Shown here one piece after another: positions 35,615 through 45,533 of a stretch of 64,000 nucleotides of DNA (position 1 is its first letter; every line of letters begins with the position of its first letter). The position numbers and the translations under genes are program-made. The DNA comes from Helicobacter sp. 13S00482-2 (GTDB lineage Bacteria > Campylobacterota > Campylobacteria > Campylobacterales > Helicobacteraceae). Below the pieces are notes generated by a model that was not told where the DNA came from, made no database searches, and worked only from the letters and a program-made list of their open reading frames with translations. The stretch covers positions 62,001-126,000 of the forward strand of contig NZ_MLAT01000005.1 of assembly GCF_002272795.1 (NCBI RefSeq), read 5' to 3'.

Positions 35615-36289
35615 TTAAAAATCCATATCAAATTTTTTGGTGCATTTATGGTTTGAAAATCCTAGACTCCTGCCCTTAAAATAATGCACATTTCCTGTCC
35701 TTATTAGCCATCGCCTCAATGTGTCTCTATGCACACCTAGTTTTTTAGCCACATAGCTTTGAGAGTAGCCTTTATCAAGCCACTGTATGATTTTGTCTCT
35801 AGCATAATAACAAGGGTGTAATTCTATGCGTGTCTTGCTCCCTATCTTCCTGCCTAAGATAACGCCTTCTGCTACTCTTCTAGCTAAGCCTTCTTTGGTT
35901 CTTTGAGAGATGAGATTTCGTTCTATCTCAGCACTTAAAGAAAAGGCAAAGGCTAATACTTTTGAATTGATATTATCAGAAAGCTCAAAGCGTTCTTTGA
36001 TGCTATAAATGAGGATTCCTCTTGATATGCAAGTGTTTAGAAGACTCATCACTTGCAAAAGACTCCTACCAAGTCTAGAGAGTTCTGAGACAATAAGCGT
36101 GTCACCTTTTTTTAGCTTTTTCATCAGATCACCTAGTTTTCTATTTTTTACAGCTATGGTGCCACTCATTGTCTCTTCCACCCAGCTATCAACTTGTAAG
36201 TTGTTAGATTCACAATAGTTTTTGATTTCAAAACGTTGATTCTCTACAGTTTGCTTTTCTGTAGAAACTCTGATGTAGCTATATGTCAT
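35615..36289 (-). CDS. Small serine recombinase (DNA invertase/resolvase)
   Basis: A 224-aa serine recombinase. Catalytic domain 1-~140 with nucleophile Ser9 in YIRVSTEKQ, the arginine motif SELSRLGRS (~69-77) and AEIERNLISQRTKEGLARR (~120-138, long E-helix start). The C-terminal helix-turn-helix is GYSQSYVAKKLGVHRDTLRRW (~165-185 region). ATG 36289 follows AAGGA. A 35-residue C-terminal extension beyond the HTH is longer than in Hin/Pin. Its start is only 55 bp from the left 345-bp inverted repeat, so the likely job is inversion of the specificity segment of the adjacent restriction enzyme gene. Confidence 0.9.
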   Translation of the reverse strand: MTYSYIRVSTEKQTVENQRFEIKNYCESNNLQVDSWVEETMSGTIAVKNRKLGDLMKKLKKGDTLIVSELSRLGRSLLQVMSLLNTCISRGILIYSIKERFELSDNINSKVLAFAFSLSAEIERNLISQRTKEGLARRVAEGVILGRKIGSKTRIELHPCYYARDKIIQWLDKGYSQSYVAKKLGVHRDTLRRWLIRTGNVHYFKGRSLGFSNHKCTKKFDMDF

Positions 36290-36344
36290 TTTAAATCCTT
36301 AAATTTTTGAATAATGTTACAAGAATGGAGTGTTTATTTTCGTT

Positions 36345-36689
36345 TTTCAAGCTCATAGAGGAGACATATATCAGAGCCAAAGAAGATGAGGAATATATCA
36401 TCTATCTAAATGAAAGAGAGCGAACTGAACAAATCATTCGCCCAATTTTACGAGGCAGGGATATTAAACGCTATAGCTATGAATGGGCAGGGAAATGGGT
36501 GATAGGAACATTCCCTACACTAAAACTTAATATCGATGAATATCTAAGTCTAAAAAATTACCTTGAATCTTTTATGCCAAAAATAGCCCAAAGCGGAGAA
36601 AAGGGTTGTAGAAAAAAGACTTCTAATAAATGGTTTGAAACTCAAGACAATATCGCATATTGGAACGAATTCAATAGGCAGAAGATTGT
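36345..36689 (+). repeat. Left 345-bp inverted repeat (specificity switch)
   Basis: This 345-bp sequence is repeated, in inverted orientation and by my base-by-base reading without mismatch, at 37471-37815. It encodes residues from FKLIEETYIRAK to FNRQKIV of the restriction enzyme. The sequences diverge immediately at both ends, which marks the crossover limits. Confidence 0.95.
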
Positions 36690-37068
36690 GTATCCCAATA
36701 TGACGAAATTTTTACCTTTCGTTTATGACGATAAGGGATTTTTAGCCAATCAAAAATGCTTTATTCTAACGGGAGAAAATATTGCTTTTTTGAGTGCATT
36801 CTTGAATTCTTCATTGTTTAAATTTTGTTTCAGTGACTCATTTCCTCGATTGGGTGTGGAGGGTAGAGAATTGAGTAAAATATTTTTTGAAAAAATCCCT
36901 GTTATAAAAATCACATCTAATATAAATAATAAATTTGCGTTAGCCATAGATGACATACAAAGAGAATACACAGAATCAAAGGCTATTGATATAGATAGAA
37001 TGATTTTTGATCTGTATAATCTAACCGAACAAGAGCGAGAATTCATAGGTTTTATAGAAATTAAATAA
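36345..37068 (+). pseudogene. Silent 3' cassette of the type IIG enzyme
   Basis: A promoter-less, headless gene end on the plus strand. It begins with the 345-bp repeat (identical to part of the active gene), then runs in frame into an alternative C-terminal half-domain of ~125 residues (YPNMTKFLPFVYDDKGFL, FSDSFPRLGVEGRELSK, ending GFIEIK). This end resembles TaqI-type C-terminal specificity domains. The frame can be extended back to TTG 36307 but lacks any methylase domain and ribosome binding site. Stops of this cassette (37068) and of the active gene (37074) meet tail to tail. Inversion between the repeats would join this end to the active gene in frame. Confidence 0.85.
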
Positions 37069-37073
37069 TGATT

Positions 37074-40000
37074 TTATGATCTCTCAACAAAAGCTATTTC
37101 ATCATCTGATAACTCATAAAGTTCATAAACAAGTTGATTGATCTGCTGATCTAATAGGGAAATATCAGAATCGATACTTTGTTCTTTGAGTGCTAGGATT
37201 TCATCTGTCATTAAAGTAATTTTATCAATTATGCTTTGATTTTTCTCATTTACTTTTGGAACAGGGATTTTTTCTATATACTGTTTTATCCACCTAAAAG
37301 CACCTTCTCCCAAACTAGAAGCCATAAACTGAATATAAAAATAAGTCAATTTTGAATTCAGAATGGCTAAATGATATTTACTTGCATTGGGTATAAAATA
37401 ACAGGTTTGGTTAATAAAGATTCCATCATTACTATAAACAAAACATGGATCTTTAGTCATTTCTGCCCATACAATCTTCTGCCTATTGAATTCGTTCCAA
37501 TATGCGATATTGTCTTGAGTTTCAAACCATTTATTAGAAGTCTTTTTTCTACAACCCTTTTCTCCGCTTTGGGCTATTTTTGGCATAAAAGATTCAAGGT
37601 AATTTTTTAGACTTAGATATTCATCGATATTAAGTTTTAGTGTAGGGAATGTTCCTATCACCCATTTCCCTGCCCATTCATAGCTATAGCGTTTAATATC
37701 CCTGCCTCGTAAAATTGGGCGAATGATTTGTTCAGTTCGCTCTCTTTCATTTAGATAGATGATATATTCCTCATCTTCTTTGGCTCTGATATATGTCTCC
37801 TCTATGAGCTTGAAAGGCAATTTAGAAGCATCTGTATTGTCACAATTATCCAGTATTTCGTCTTTTTTATCTGTGTCAATGATAAAAGCTTCGTTATAAC
37901 CTGTTAAGATCCCCCGATAGATATTTATATCCCAATCTTTTAATGGCACTCCGATAGATTCTATCTTTTTCTTTAAGGCCATCACTTCGCTATCTCCAAA
38001 TGTAAAGGCCTCGCTGCTGAGCGTATCAGTGCTTATAATCTGAGGGGTTACATTGGATATATCTGTTCCATCTTCTGGCTTAGTAGTGATAGGAATATAT
38101 CTAAAATCAGCTTTTGAAGATTTTGTCTTTTGAAATTCTAGTATAGAGGTATCCACAGTAGCACTATCGAACACCTTCACACCGTTAAACTCCACATAGG
38201 TTTCTAGCTTGGTTTTCCCTAATATAAAGCTTCGAAGGGCTTTGCCATATCCTGCTCTTGTCCATTTGTTGCTTGTGATAAAACTTAGTCTTCCTTTTTC
38301 TTTTAGAACTTTGTAGCCTTGTTCGAAAAAATAAGTGAATATATCGCTTGTTCCACTAAAGATCTCAAAATGAATACTTAAGTGTGGCTTGATCTCTTTG
38401 ATCCTCTCTTGACGGATATATGGTGGATTGCCGATCACCAGATCAAAGCCTATGAAATCTCCATTTTCATCTAACACCTCAGGGAATTCAAATCGCCACT
38501 CAAAGCTATTTGAATTTTTTAATGATTCTAGGTATTCAAAGTCGCTCTTGATAGAATCTAAAAGCTTTTGAGCTTGTTTGTCTAGGTCATCGGGGTTTTC
38601 TTTTGGCTTAAGGTCGCTAGAATCTCCAAATAGGATTGTTTGAAATTTGATAGGATTGCTTGCGGGTTTGCCTTGCTCATCATAAAGACTATCATCGATA
38701 ATTTTCTGGATCCCTAGTCCAAAATTCGAATCACCAAACCTCATCTCCCATTTGAAAATATTTTCTCCATATTTACCTACAAACTTCCTCACAGATTCTT
38801 CTAAACTCTGGGTTCTTTTATCCCACTTGATAAAGTGATTTTTGAGCATTGTTTTGATATCACTTATCTTATTAGTGATGACTTGCTTGTCTTTAAGAGC
38901 TTCTTTGTAGAGATTCACTTGAGTTTTATAGTCTTCTATAGCGGTTTTTAGATTCTGAGTGAATTGATTTGTGAGTCCTATAGTTAGCTTGGAGTTGATA
39001 GGGAAATTCGACAGTAGAGAGTTTCCTGTTTTGATATTGATGTCAATATTGGGGAGAGTTTGAAGGTAACGATGCTCTATGTCTTCATAATAGCTGTATT
39101 TAAGAAGTTCTATCCAGAGTCTTAATTTGGTGATTTCGCAAGAGTTTGGATTGATATCCACACCAAAAAGACAGTTTTCTATGATGTCCTTTTTTGTATA
39201 AAACATCGCTTTTTGAATGACGTGAGATTCTATTTTTTCATGAGAAGGAATGGTGTAGTTATGAATCTCTCCACTAGAGTCCTTGATAATCACTTCATCA
39301 TTTTTGAGCTTTAGGTCGATATCTCTGAGTCTGCGATTTTCTTCATCACATAAAATCCCTAGTTTGTATTTAATATAGATGAGTTCATTTAGGCTTGAGA
39401 CTAGGAAATGCCCACTTCCTACAGCAGGATCGCAAATAGTGATGCTATGGAAGATTTTACTAGCTTCTTGTAAGTCATCAATTTTATTATAGAGTTCGTC
39501 CAATGTTTTACAACTCCAATTTTTAGCTGCGTTGAATTTATCTATCACAAGCTTTGTGATAGACTCCCTGCACATATAGCTAGTGATAAAACTAGGAGTA
39601 TAAAAGCTCCCTTCTTTATAGCCATTTAGTTTCTCAAATACAAGCCCTAGTACAGCTGAGTTGATTAGCTTATCGAAGTTTATCTTTGTGTGATTTTCTA
39701 TATCTTTTGGTGTGGTGGTGAAATCGTAAGAATGCAAAAATGCAAAGAGGTATTCTAATAAGGGGAGGGAGTCTTTGTTTTTATACTGCGAATCTTTCTT
39801 TAAAATAGAAGATTTGTGCAGTTCTAGGGGTTTTGAATCTAGCGATCTGATTTGTTTATTTTTGCCACCATTTGTTTCTTTCTCTAGAAGTGTTTTTTCA
39901 AATAAACTTGAATTCAGATATGGTATTTCTTCAAGTCCTTTTGGTATATCACTTCTATTTGTCTCCTTTATAGCCAGGACATCAAAAAAGAGTTGATTGA

Positions 40001-40973
40001 AAATCTTAAAATCAGGAATGATTTCTAGATCTAAAAAAGGCTTTTTGATATGATTGAAAGAAAGTAGCATCGATTCTAGGAGTCTTAAAAATAAGATACG
40101 ATTATTCCAGGTAGTGAGCAATGAAAATATCTCTTCAAAGTCCTTTTCTCTATCAAAACCTAGATTTTTCGTGATGGAATCTAATAGCGTGTTGGAGGTC
40201 GTTGAAGGAATGATGATAACCTTCCCACTCTCTAGTTTTTCGCATAATCCTAAGATATACAGAAGTTCATCATAAAAACCCTGATTGAGTGTGTTGCTAT
40301 CGATAAACATCTTTTGCTTGAGTAGGGTAGTAGGGCTTAAGATGGCATAGATGAGGGGAATATCTTCATCGGTAGTGTCTGCGAGATTGAAATACACATA
40401 AGGGATTTGAGCATCTAAGGTTTTAAGATGGTAGGCAATATCTTCATAGAATTTTTCTGTTCGTGTATCATTGCCTTCTTTTAGTTCGGTATTTTTGAAG
40501 GATTTAAGAATGGCTTTGTCTTTAGCAAAACAATGATGATATTCTTTTGCATCAATGATATAAAAAGAATTGAGATTGCATAAAATGATATGCCTGATAG
40601 CGTTGTTATTATTTGTGATACTTTCTCTTAGATAATATAAAATCGACTCACAAAATGCCTTTGATTCTAGCGTGTCTTCACCTGCTGGAAATTCTGATTT
40701 ATTTTTGAGAGATTTTGCCTCAATAATGACTTTGGCTTCATTGTCTTCATATATCGCTGCATCGATTCTGCCTTTGGTGTTGATGTCGTATTTGAAGCTT
40801 TGAGTGAGAAAACTATTGATAGCATTTTTTTGATGCTCTTCGGTTTCTTCTGTATTGGTTTGCTGGAGTTTTGATATGTGGGATTTGAATTCGTCTATCT
40901 GTTTTTGTGAAGGATTGATTTGAGAGCTCAGATCTCCTAGAAAATCTTGTAATGAAAGCCTAGTGTATTTCAT
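37074..40973 (-). CDS. Type IIG restriction-modification enzyme with invertible specificity end
   Basis: A 1299-aa single-chain nuclease-methyltransferase-specificity protein. N-terminal PD-(D/E)xK-type nuclease (Asp71, Glu85, Lys87 in RIDAAIYEDNEAKVIIEAKS), a helical connector, an N6-adenine methyltransferase with motif I DPAVGSGHFLVSS (~511-523) and catalytic NPPY (~846-849, VIGNPPYIRQE), and a C-terminal target-recognition domain (~1040-1299). Residues ~1054-1168 are encoded in the 345-bp inverted repeat; the last ~131 residues lie in the invertible segment, and an alternative end is stored silently on the opposite strand. One protein cuts and methylates, so switching the recognition domain changes both activities together. 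The current recognition sequence cannot be predicted. Confidence 0.92.
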   Translation of the reverse strand: MKYTRLSLQDFLGDLSSQINPSQKQIDEFKSHISKLQQTNTEETEEHQKNAINSFLTQSFKYDINTKGRIDAAIYEDNEAKVIIEAKSLKNKSEFPAGEDTLESKAFCESILYYLRESITNNNNAIRHIILCNLNSFYIIDAKEYHHCFAKDKAILKSFKNTELKEGNDTRTEKFYEDIAYHLKTLDAQIPYVYFNLADTTDEDIPLIYAILSPTTLLKQKMFIDSNTLNQGFYDELLYILGLCEKLESGKVIIIPSTTSNTLLDSITKNLGFDREKDFEEIFSLLTTWNNRILFLRLLESMLLSFNHIKKPFLDLEIIPDFKIFNQLFFDVLAIKETNRSDIPKGLEEIPYLNSSLFEKTLLEKETNGGKNKQIRSLDSKPLELHKSSILKKDSQYKNKDSLPLLEYLFAFLHSYDFTTTPKDIENHTKINFDKLINSAVLGLVFEKLNGYKEGSFYTPSFITSYMCRESITKLVIDKFNAAKNWSCKTLDELYNKIDDLQEASKIFHSITICDPAVGSGHFLVSSLNELIYIKYKLGILCDEENRRLRDIDLKLKNDEVIIKDSSGEIHNYTIPSHEKIESHVIQKAMFYTKKDIIENCLFGVDINPNSCEITKLRLWIELLKYSYYEDIEHRYLQTLPNIDINIKTGNSLLSNFPINSKLTIGLTNQFTQNLKTAIEDYKTQVNLYKEALKDKQVITNKISDIKTMLKNHFIKWDKRTQSLEESVRKFVGKYGENIFKWEMRFGDSNFGLGIQKIIDDSLYDEQGKPASNPIKFQTILFGDSSDLKPKENPDDLDKQAQKLLDSIKSDFEYLESLKNSNSFEWRFEFPEVLDENGDFIGFDLVIGNPPYIRQERIKEIKPHLSIHFEIFSGTSDIFTYFFEQGYKVLKEKGRLSFITSNKWTRAGYGKALRSFILGKTKLETYVEFNGVKVFDSATVDTSILEFQKTKSSKADFRYIPITTKPEDGTDISNVTPQIISTDTLSSEAFTFGDSEVMALKKKIESIGVPLKDWDINIYRGILTGYNEAFIIDTDKKDEILDNCDNTDASKLPFKLIEETYIRAKEDEEYIIYLNERERTEQIIRPILRGRDIKRYSYEWAGKWVIGTFPTLKLNIDEYLSLKNYLESFMPKIAQSGEKGCRKKTSNKWFETQDNIAYWNEFNRQKIVWAEMTKDPCFVYSNDGIFINQTCYFIPNASKYHLAILNSKLTYFYIQFMASSLGEGAFRWIKQYIEKIPVPKVNEKNQSIIDKITLMTDEILALKEQSIDSDISLLDQQINQLVYELYELSDDEIAFVERS
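37471..37815 (-). repeat. Right 345-bp inverted repeat (specificity switch)
   Basis: Inverted copy of 36345-36689, lying inside the active restriction enzyme gene in its reading frame. The 781 bp between the arms (36690-37470) hold the two alternative 3' ends back to back. Confidence 0.95.
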
Positions 40974-41036
40974 AAATATCTGCCTATATTAAAGGTGTCA
41001 TTTTGTGAGGCAGATTATAATAGAATGAAGTTTAAT

Positions 41037-41063
41037 GTTTATTTAAATTTAATTTAAATAAAC
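41037..41063. promoter_or_regulatory. 27-base perfect palindrome before the restriction enzyme gene
   Basis: GTTTATTTAAATT (41037-41049), one base, then its exact complement AATTTAAATAAAC (41051-41063), ending at the tsaD stop codon. On the minus strand a TATAAT (41014-41019) lies where the -10 of the restriction gene would be, which puts the palindrome at its -35 region. It is all A/T except the tips. It may be an operator, a weak terminator of tsaD, or the island insertion point. Confidence 0.45.
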
Positions 41064-42122
41064 CTATATAAATTCCCCTTGGGTGCTTTTTGGGGAACTC
41101 TGCAAGGTCACTATATCAGCAAACTCTTTACGATTGTATTTATCTAATGCAGCCCTACCTATCATCGCTGCATTATCAGAGCAAAACTCTAGGGGTGCGA
41201 GTAATAGTTTAGCTCCAAAGGTATCACAAAGATCATGGATTTTATCTCTAAGAAAGATATTCGCACTCGCTCCTCCTACGATAGAAAAATGCTTGATGAA
41301 ATCCCCATTCTCTTTTTTTGTCTTAAAATATTTTTTAAGCTGAGTGAGGAGATGATCACAAGCGGTTTTTTGAAATTCATAGCAAATTTTTCCTCTAAAA
41401 TCATCGCTTTGAATATTGATTCCTTGTTCTTGTGCTTCTAATACCTTTAGGCGAACAGCATTTTTAAGACCTGAAAAACTAAAGGCTAGATCTTTAGAGT
41501 GTTTTAAGGGAAGGGGGAAATTAAATGTTGATTGGGGTTTAGAGTCTTGGGCATGAAGCTTTGCCATTTTTTCCACAATAGGACCTCCAGGATAGCCTAA
41601 TAAAAGCATTTTTGCGACTTTGTCAAAACTTTCTCCAAAACTATCATCCATACTCTTTGCTATGATGGACATTTGTGTGGGGGATTTGGCCTCTATGATG
41701 AGAGTATGCCCACCTGAAACGAGCAAAACTGATAGAGGAAAAATACTCTGTATTTGATTTATAAAAAGGGAATAAATATGCCCTTTGAGATGATTGACAG
41801 AAATAATCGGGAGTTTGAGTGAAAAAGCTAGAGCTTTTGCCATCATCAGCCCTTCAATTAGGGTGATATTTAGGCCTGGCTCTGTAGTGACAGCAATTGC
41901 CTTTAGTGGCGAAAAGGAATCATTCAAGAACTTTTTAGCTTCATAGAGAATTTTTGGAAGTTCTTCTGCATGGAGTCTTGATGCAATTTCTGGCACTACA
42001 CCACCATAAGTGCTATGAGTAGCTTCTTGAGAGATTTTTCTATGAAAAAGCAGTTTGCCACTAGAGATTTCAGTGATAGCAATAGAGCTATCATCACAGC
42101 TACTTTCAATACTTAAAATCAT
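41064..42122 (-). CDS. tsaD: tRNA threonylcarbamoyladenosine transferase TsaD
   Basis: A 352-aa Kae1/Qri7/YgjD protein that transfers threonylcarbamoyl to A37 of ANN-decoding tRNAs. Nucleotide and metal motifs: [15 protein letters not shown] at the N-terminus, the metal HxxxH in NHLKGHI (~110-116), [20 protein letters not shown] and GGASAN. The start is ATG 42122 (GGA upstream), giving the family N-terminus; a longer frame to 42188 overlaps the divergent gene. It marks the right edge of the accessory island. Confidence 0.95.
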   Translation of the reverse strand: MILSIESSCDDSSIAITEISSGKLLFHRKISQEATHSTYGGVVPEIASRLHAEELPKILYEAKKFLNDSFSPLKAIAVTTEPGLNITLIEGLMMAKALAFSLKLPIISVNHLKGHIYSLFINQIQSIFPLSVLLVSGGHTLIIEAKSPTQMSIIAKSMDDSFGESFDKVAKMLLLGYPGGPIVEKMAKLHAQDSKPQSTFNFPLPLKHSKDLAFSFSGLKNAVRLKVLEAQEQGINIQSDDFRGKICYEFQKTACDHLLTQLKKYFKTKKENGDFIKHFSIVGGASANIFLRDKIHDLCDTFGAKLLLAPLEFCSDNAAMIGRAALDKYNRKEFADIVTLQSSPKSTQGEFI

Positions 42123-42203
42123 ATTTTTCCATTTCAACTTAGTGATAAAATCCATTTTTAAAGGATTTTTTTGATAAATTATAACCAAAAACTAGAGGAT
42201 AAA

Positions 42204-43202
42204 ATGAAAAGACTCAAAGCAGAATGGGAAAAACAAAGTGCAGTGATTTTGGCATTCCCGCATAAAAATAGTGATTGGGAGGATTGTATCAGTGAAGCTA
42301 GAGATAATTTTTTATCCATCATCAGAGAGATAACACGTTTTCAAAAAGTCATTTTATGTGTTGATATAGATGATGATGAGGGAATGGAAATATTGCAAAA
42401 ATCAAATTTAAATCATATTGAGTTTGTGAAAATACCAACCAATGATACTTGGGCGAGAGATTTTGGACCTATCAGTGTCGTAGAAAATGGCAAAGTGGAG
42501 CTTTTGAACTTCGGATTTAATGGCTGGGGGCTAAAATTTCCCGCCAATAAAGACAATCAAATCAATCAAAAGCTTTTTGAAATGGGTGTTTTAAATACTT
42601 CACCTAAGAATATGCCTATCATATTGGAAGGGGGTAGCATTGATACAGATGGAGCAGGGAGATTGCTCACAAACACACAATGTTTGCTAGAAGCTAATAG
42701 AAATCCTCACTTGTCAAAAGAAGAGATTGAATTATTTTTAAAGCGATCACTAGGTGTGGATGAGATCTTATGGTTACATTCAGGTTATCTTGCAGGAGAT
42801 GATACTGATAGTCATATTGATACACTAGCTAGATTTATAAATCCCACCACCATTGTTTATATGCAATGTGAAGATAAAAGCGATGAACATTATGTGGAAC
42901 TTAAAAAAATGGAAGAAGAACTAATGGATTTAAGAACAAAAGATGACCAACCTTATACGCTTATTCCCCTTCCTTTGCCTGATCCAATCTTTTGGGATAA
43001 AGAGAGGCTTCCAGCGAGTTATGTGAATTTTCTATTTATCAATGGAGCTGTTTTGGTGCCAACTTATAGGGATAAAAGAGATGAAGAAGTTTTGAAGACT
43101 TTTGAAAAAATTTGTCCTTCTTTAGAGGTGATTGGAATTGATTGCTCTACGCTTATAAGACAGCATGGAAGCCTTCATTGCGTGACAATGCAAATTTATT
43201 AG
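42204..43202 (+). CDS. Agmatine deiminase (PAD family)
   Basis: A 332-aa agmatine deiminase/peptidyl-arginine-deiminase-family enzyme, probably agmatine to N-carbamoylputrescine plus ammonia. Catalytic positions: NDTWARDFGP (~75-84), LEGGSIDTDGAGRLLTN (~140-156), DSHIDTLARF (~196-205) and the nucleophile Cys in SLHCVTMQ near the end. Start ATG 42204 follows GAGGA; the frame extends to 42171 without a site. The order with hypF and hypE is as in H. pylori HP0049-HP0047 (memory). Confidence 0.92.
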   Translation: MKRLKAEWEKQSAVILAFPHKNSDWEDCISEARDNFLSIIREITRFQKVILCVDIDDDEGMEILQKSNLNHIEFVKIPTNDTWARDFGPISVVENGKVELLNFGFNGWGLKFPANKDNQINQKLFEMGVLNTSPKNMPIILEGGSIDTDGAGRLLTNTQCLLEANRNPHLSKEEIELFLKRSLGVDEILWLHSGYLAGDDTDSHIDTLARFINPTTIVYMQCEDKSDEHYVELKKMEEELMDLRTKDDQPYTLIPLPLPDPIFWDKERLPASYVNFLFINGAVLVPTYRDKRDEEVLKTFEKICPSLEVIGIDCSTLIRQHGSLHCVTMQIY

Positions 43203-43214
43203 CAGGTAATAATA

Positions 43215-45476
43215 TTGAGTGCTAGATATAGTAAAATTATTATCGAGGGTTTGGTGCAGGGGGTTGGATTTCGTCCTTTTGTCTATAATCTAGCAACTCA
43301 AATGGGACTAAAGGGCTCGGTTAGAAATATTGGGGGTAGTGTTGAGATAATAGCAAATATGGCTAGTTGTGATGAATTTATTTCAGAGCTAAAAGCTAAA
43401 TGCCCTATTCATTCTCATATTTCCAAAATCACCATGAGCGAGTACAAGACAAAAAACGTTTATAAAGATTTTAAGATTATCAAAAGCACATCTCAAAAAA
43501 TATCCCTAGAGAGTTCTATGCCTAAAGACATTGCAATATGTGAAGAATGCCTAAATGAAATTAGAGATCCTAAAAATAGACGCTATGAATACGCTTTTAG
43601 CACTTGTATAAACTGTGGTCCCAGATATACCATCATTGATTTTCTTCCTTATGATAGGAATAATACTTCAATGAAGACCTTTAGAATGTGTGCAAAATGT
43701 CAGAAGGAGTATGGCGATTGCAATGATCGTAGATTTCACGCACAACCTAACTCTTGTCCTGATTGTCCCATCACTTTGAAGTTTTACCCATCTGGAAATT
43801 TAAACGCTCAAGCACTCAGAGATGTTATTGTAGCTATTAAGGCTGGGAAGATTATCGCTATAAAGGGAGTTGGAGGATTTGCTTTGATATGTGATGGAAG
43901 AAATGATGAGGCTATTTCAACTCTTAGAAGTAGGAAAAATAGACCCACAAAGCCTTTTGCCCTGATGGTAAAAGATATCTATATGGCATCAAAAATTGCA
44001 GATCTTGATCCTTTGGAGATAATGGCTTTAAGCTCTAGTGTTGCCCCTATTGTTTTGAGTACAAAAAAAACAAATGATTTGCATTCAAAATTTATCGCTC
44101 CCAATGTCCGTACAATAGGGCTTATACTCCCTTATAGCGGGATACATCATTTGATAATGCAAGAGCTTGATTTTCCTATTGTTTTCACTAGTGCAAATCT
44201 AAGTGGTGAACCTATTATTGCTTCTTTGAACGAATTAAAAGAAAAAATGAGCAGTATCGTTGATGGAGTGCTAGATTATGATAGAGAAATTATCCACCCT
44301 ATTGATGATAGCATAATGCAGTTAGTAGCTGGGGAAATGAGAGTCTTGCGATTAGCTAGGGGACTTGCTCCATTAAATATAGACTTAGGGAAAAATTTAA
44401 ACACAAAAACTGCCATAGGAATGGGAGCTGAACAAAAAATTACCCTCACTTATGCTATCAGAAATAAATATCTCATCTCTCCATATCTTGGAGATCTTGA
44501 TAATATCGATAGCATAAAAAGATATGAAGAAACCATGAATTTTTTTAATCAACTCTATCTAGAATATCCAGATATACTCATCAGTGACATGCATAAGAAT
44601 TATCACTCAAGTAAAATAAGTGCTAAAAAATCTCTAGAGTTGTCTTGCATAAATGAGAAAGTTCCTCATCATCATGCACATTTTTACGCTATTTTTGCAG
44701 AGTCAATGAAGCAAAATAATGCTATCACCCAATCAAGCAAGGCACTAGGAATCATTTGGGATGGGACAGGGCTTGGAAAAGATGGGAAGATTTGGGGAGG
44801 GGAATTTTTTATAGGAAATTTAAAAGAGATTTCTCGGATAGGTCATTTTAAAGAATTTAAATTACTTGGAGGAGAGGGGGCTATCAAGGATATTTATAAG
44901 ATAGGATATGCATTGGCATTGCAATGTGAAGCTAAAGAATTAATAAGAAGATATGAAAATAAACTTGGGAATGAAGCAAAAATGCTTCATCAAATGTTTG
45001 ATAAAAAAATCAATACATTTCAAACAACTTCAGTTGGTAGGCTTTTTGATGGAGTAGCAAGTTTGTGTGGGCTACTAGATAAAAATAGTTTTGAAGGTGA
45101 AGCAGGAATGATTCTTGAATCTCTTTGCAAAAAATATCCCAAAAAAGAATCTTATGATTTTAGCATCATTGATGGAGTGGTTGATTTTTCTAAGATGATT
45201 TTGCAGATTCAAGAAGATATTTTGAGCTTTGATATACCAAAAGTAGCTAGAAATTTTATCTATACTTTGGCAAATATTGCACTTGCTTTTGCAAAAAAAT
45301 ATCCTCATTATCCTATTGTTTTTAGTGGTGGGGTATTTCAAAATAAAATCTTATGTGATGATATAAAAGAACTTTTTGATACCCATAAGAGAGATTTTTA
45401 TATGCATAAACTCCTTCCTTCAAATGATATGTGCATTTCATTTGGTCAGGCTGTTTATTCACAATATAATCTTTAA
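43215..45476 (+). CDS. hypF: Hydrogenase maturation carbamoyltransferase HypF, TTG start
   Basis: A 753-aa HypF that makes thiocarbamate on HypE for the CN ligands of [NiFe]-hydrogenase. Domains in order: acylphosphatase-like (EGLVQGVGFRPFVYNLA, ~9-25), two zinc-finger pairs (CEECLNEI with CINCGPRYT; CAKCQKEYG with CPDCP, ~105-190), YrdC-like (~200-380) and Kae1-like C-terminal domain with VPHHHAHFYA (~478-487), IWDGTGLGKDGKIWGGEF and FSGGVFQN. The likely start is TTG 43215 after AGCAGG. Confidence 0.95.
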   Translation: MSARYSKIIIEGLVQGVGFRPFVYNLATQMGLKGSVRNIGGSVEIIANMASCDEFISELKAKCPIHSHISKITMSEYKTKNVYKDFKIIKSTSQKISLESSMPKDIAICEECLNEIRDPKNRRYEYAFSTCINCGPRYTIIDFLPYDRNNTSMKTFRMCAKCQKEYGDCNDRRFHAQPNSCPDCPITLKFYPSGNLNAQALRDVIVAIKAGKIIAIKGVGGFALICDGRNDEAISTLRSRKNRPTKPFALMVKDIYMASKIADLDPLEIMALSSSVAPIVLSTKKTNDLHSKFIAPNVRTIGLILPYSGIHHLIMQELDFPIVFTSANLSGEPIIASLNELKEKMSSIVDGVLDYDREIIHPIDDSIMQLVAGEMRVLRLARGLAPLNIDLGKNLNTKTAIGMGAEQKITLTYAIRNKYLISPYLGDLDNIDSIKRYEETMNFFNQLYLEYPDILISDMHKNYHSSKISAKKSLELSCINEKVPHHHAHFYAIFAESMKQNNAITQSSKALGIIWDGTGLGKDGKIWGGEFFIGNLKEISRIGHFKEFKLLGGEGAIKDIYKIGYALALQCEAKELIRRYENKLGNEAKMLHQMFDKKINTFQTTSVGRLFDGVASLCGLLDKNSFEGEAGMILESLCKKYPKKESYDFSIIDGVVDFSKMILQIQEDILSFDIPKVARNFIYTLANIALAFAKKYPHYPIVFSGGVFQNKILCDDIKELFDTHKRDFYMHKLLPSNDMCISFGQAVYSQYNL

Positions 45477-45533
45477 ATTTCCCAACTATGGGGAATTGTG
45501 ATAAGATTCCAAAATAATAAGATAAGGAATAAA

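Noticed and set aside
36307-37068. Silent cassette as an independent 253-aa gene
   Set aside because: Its start would be TTG without a ribosome binding site, and the first ~15 residues are unrelated to the RM enzyme. It lacks nuclease and methylase domains. It is better explained as a stored 3' end.
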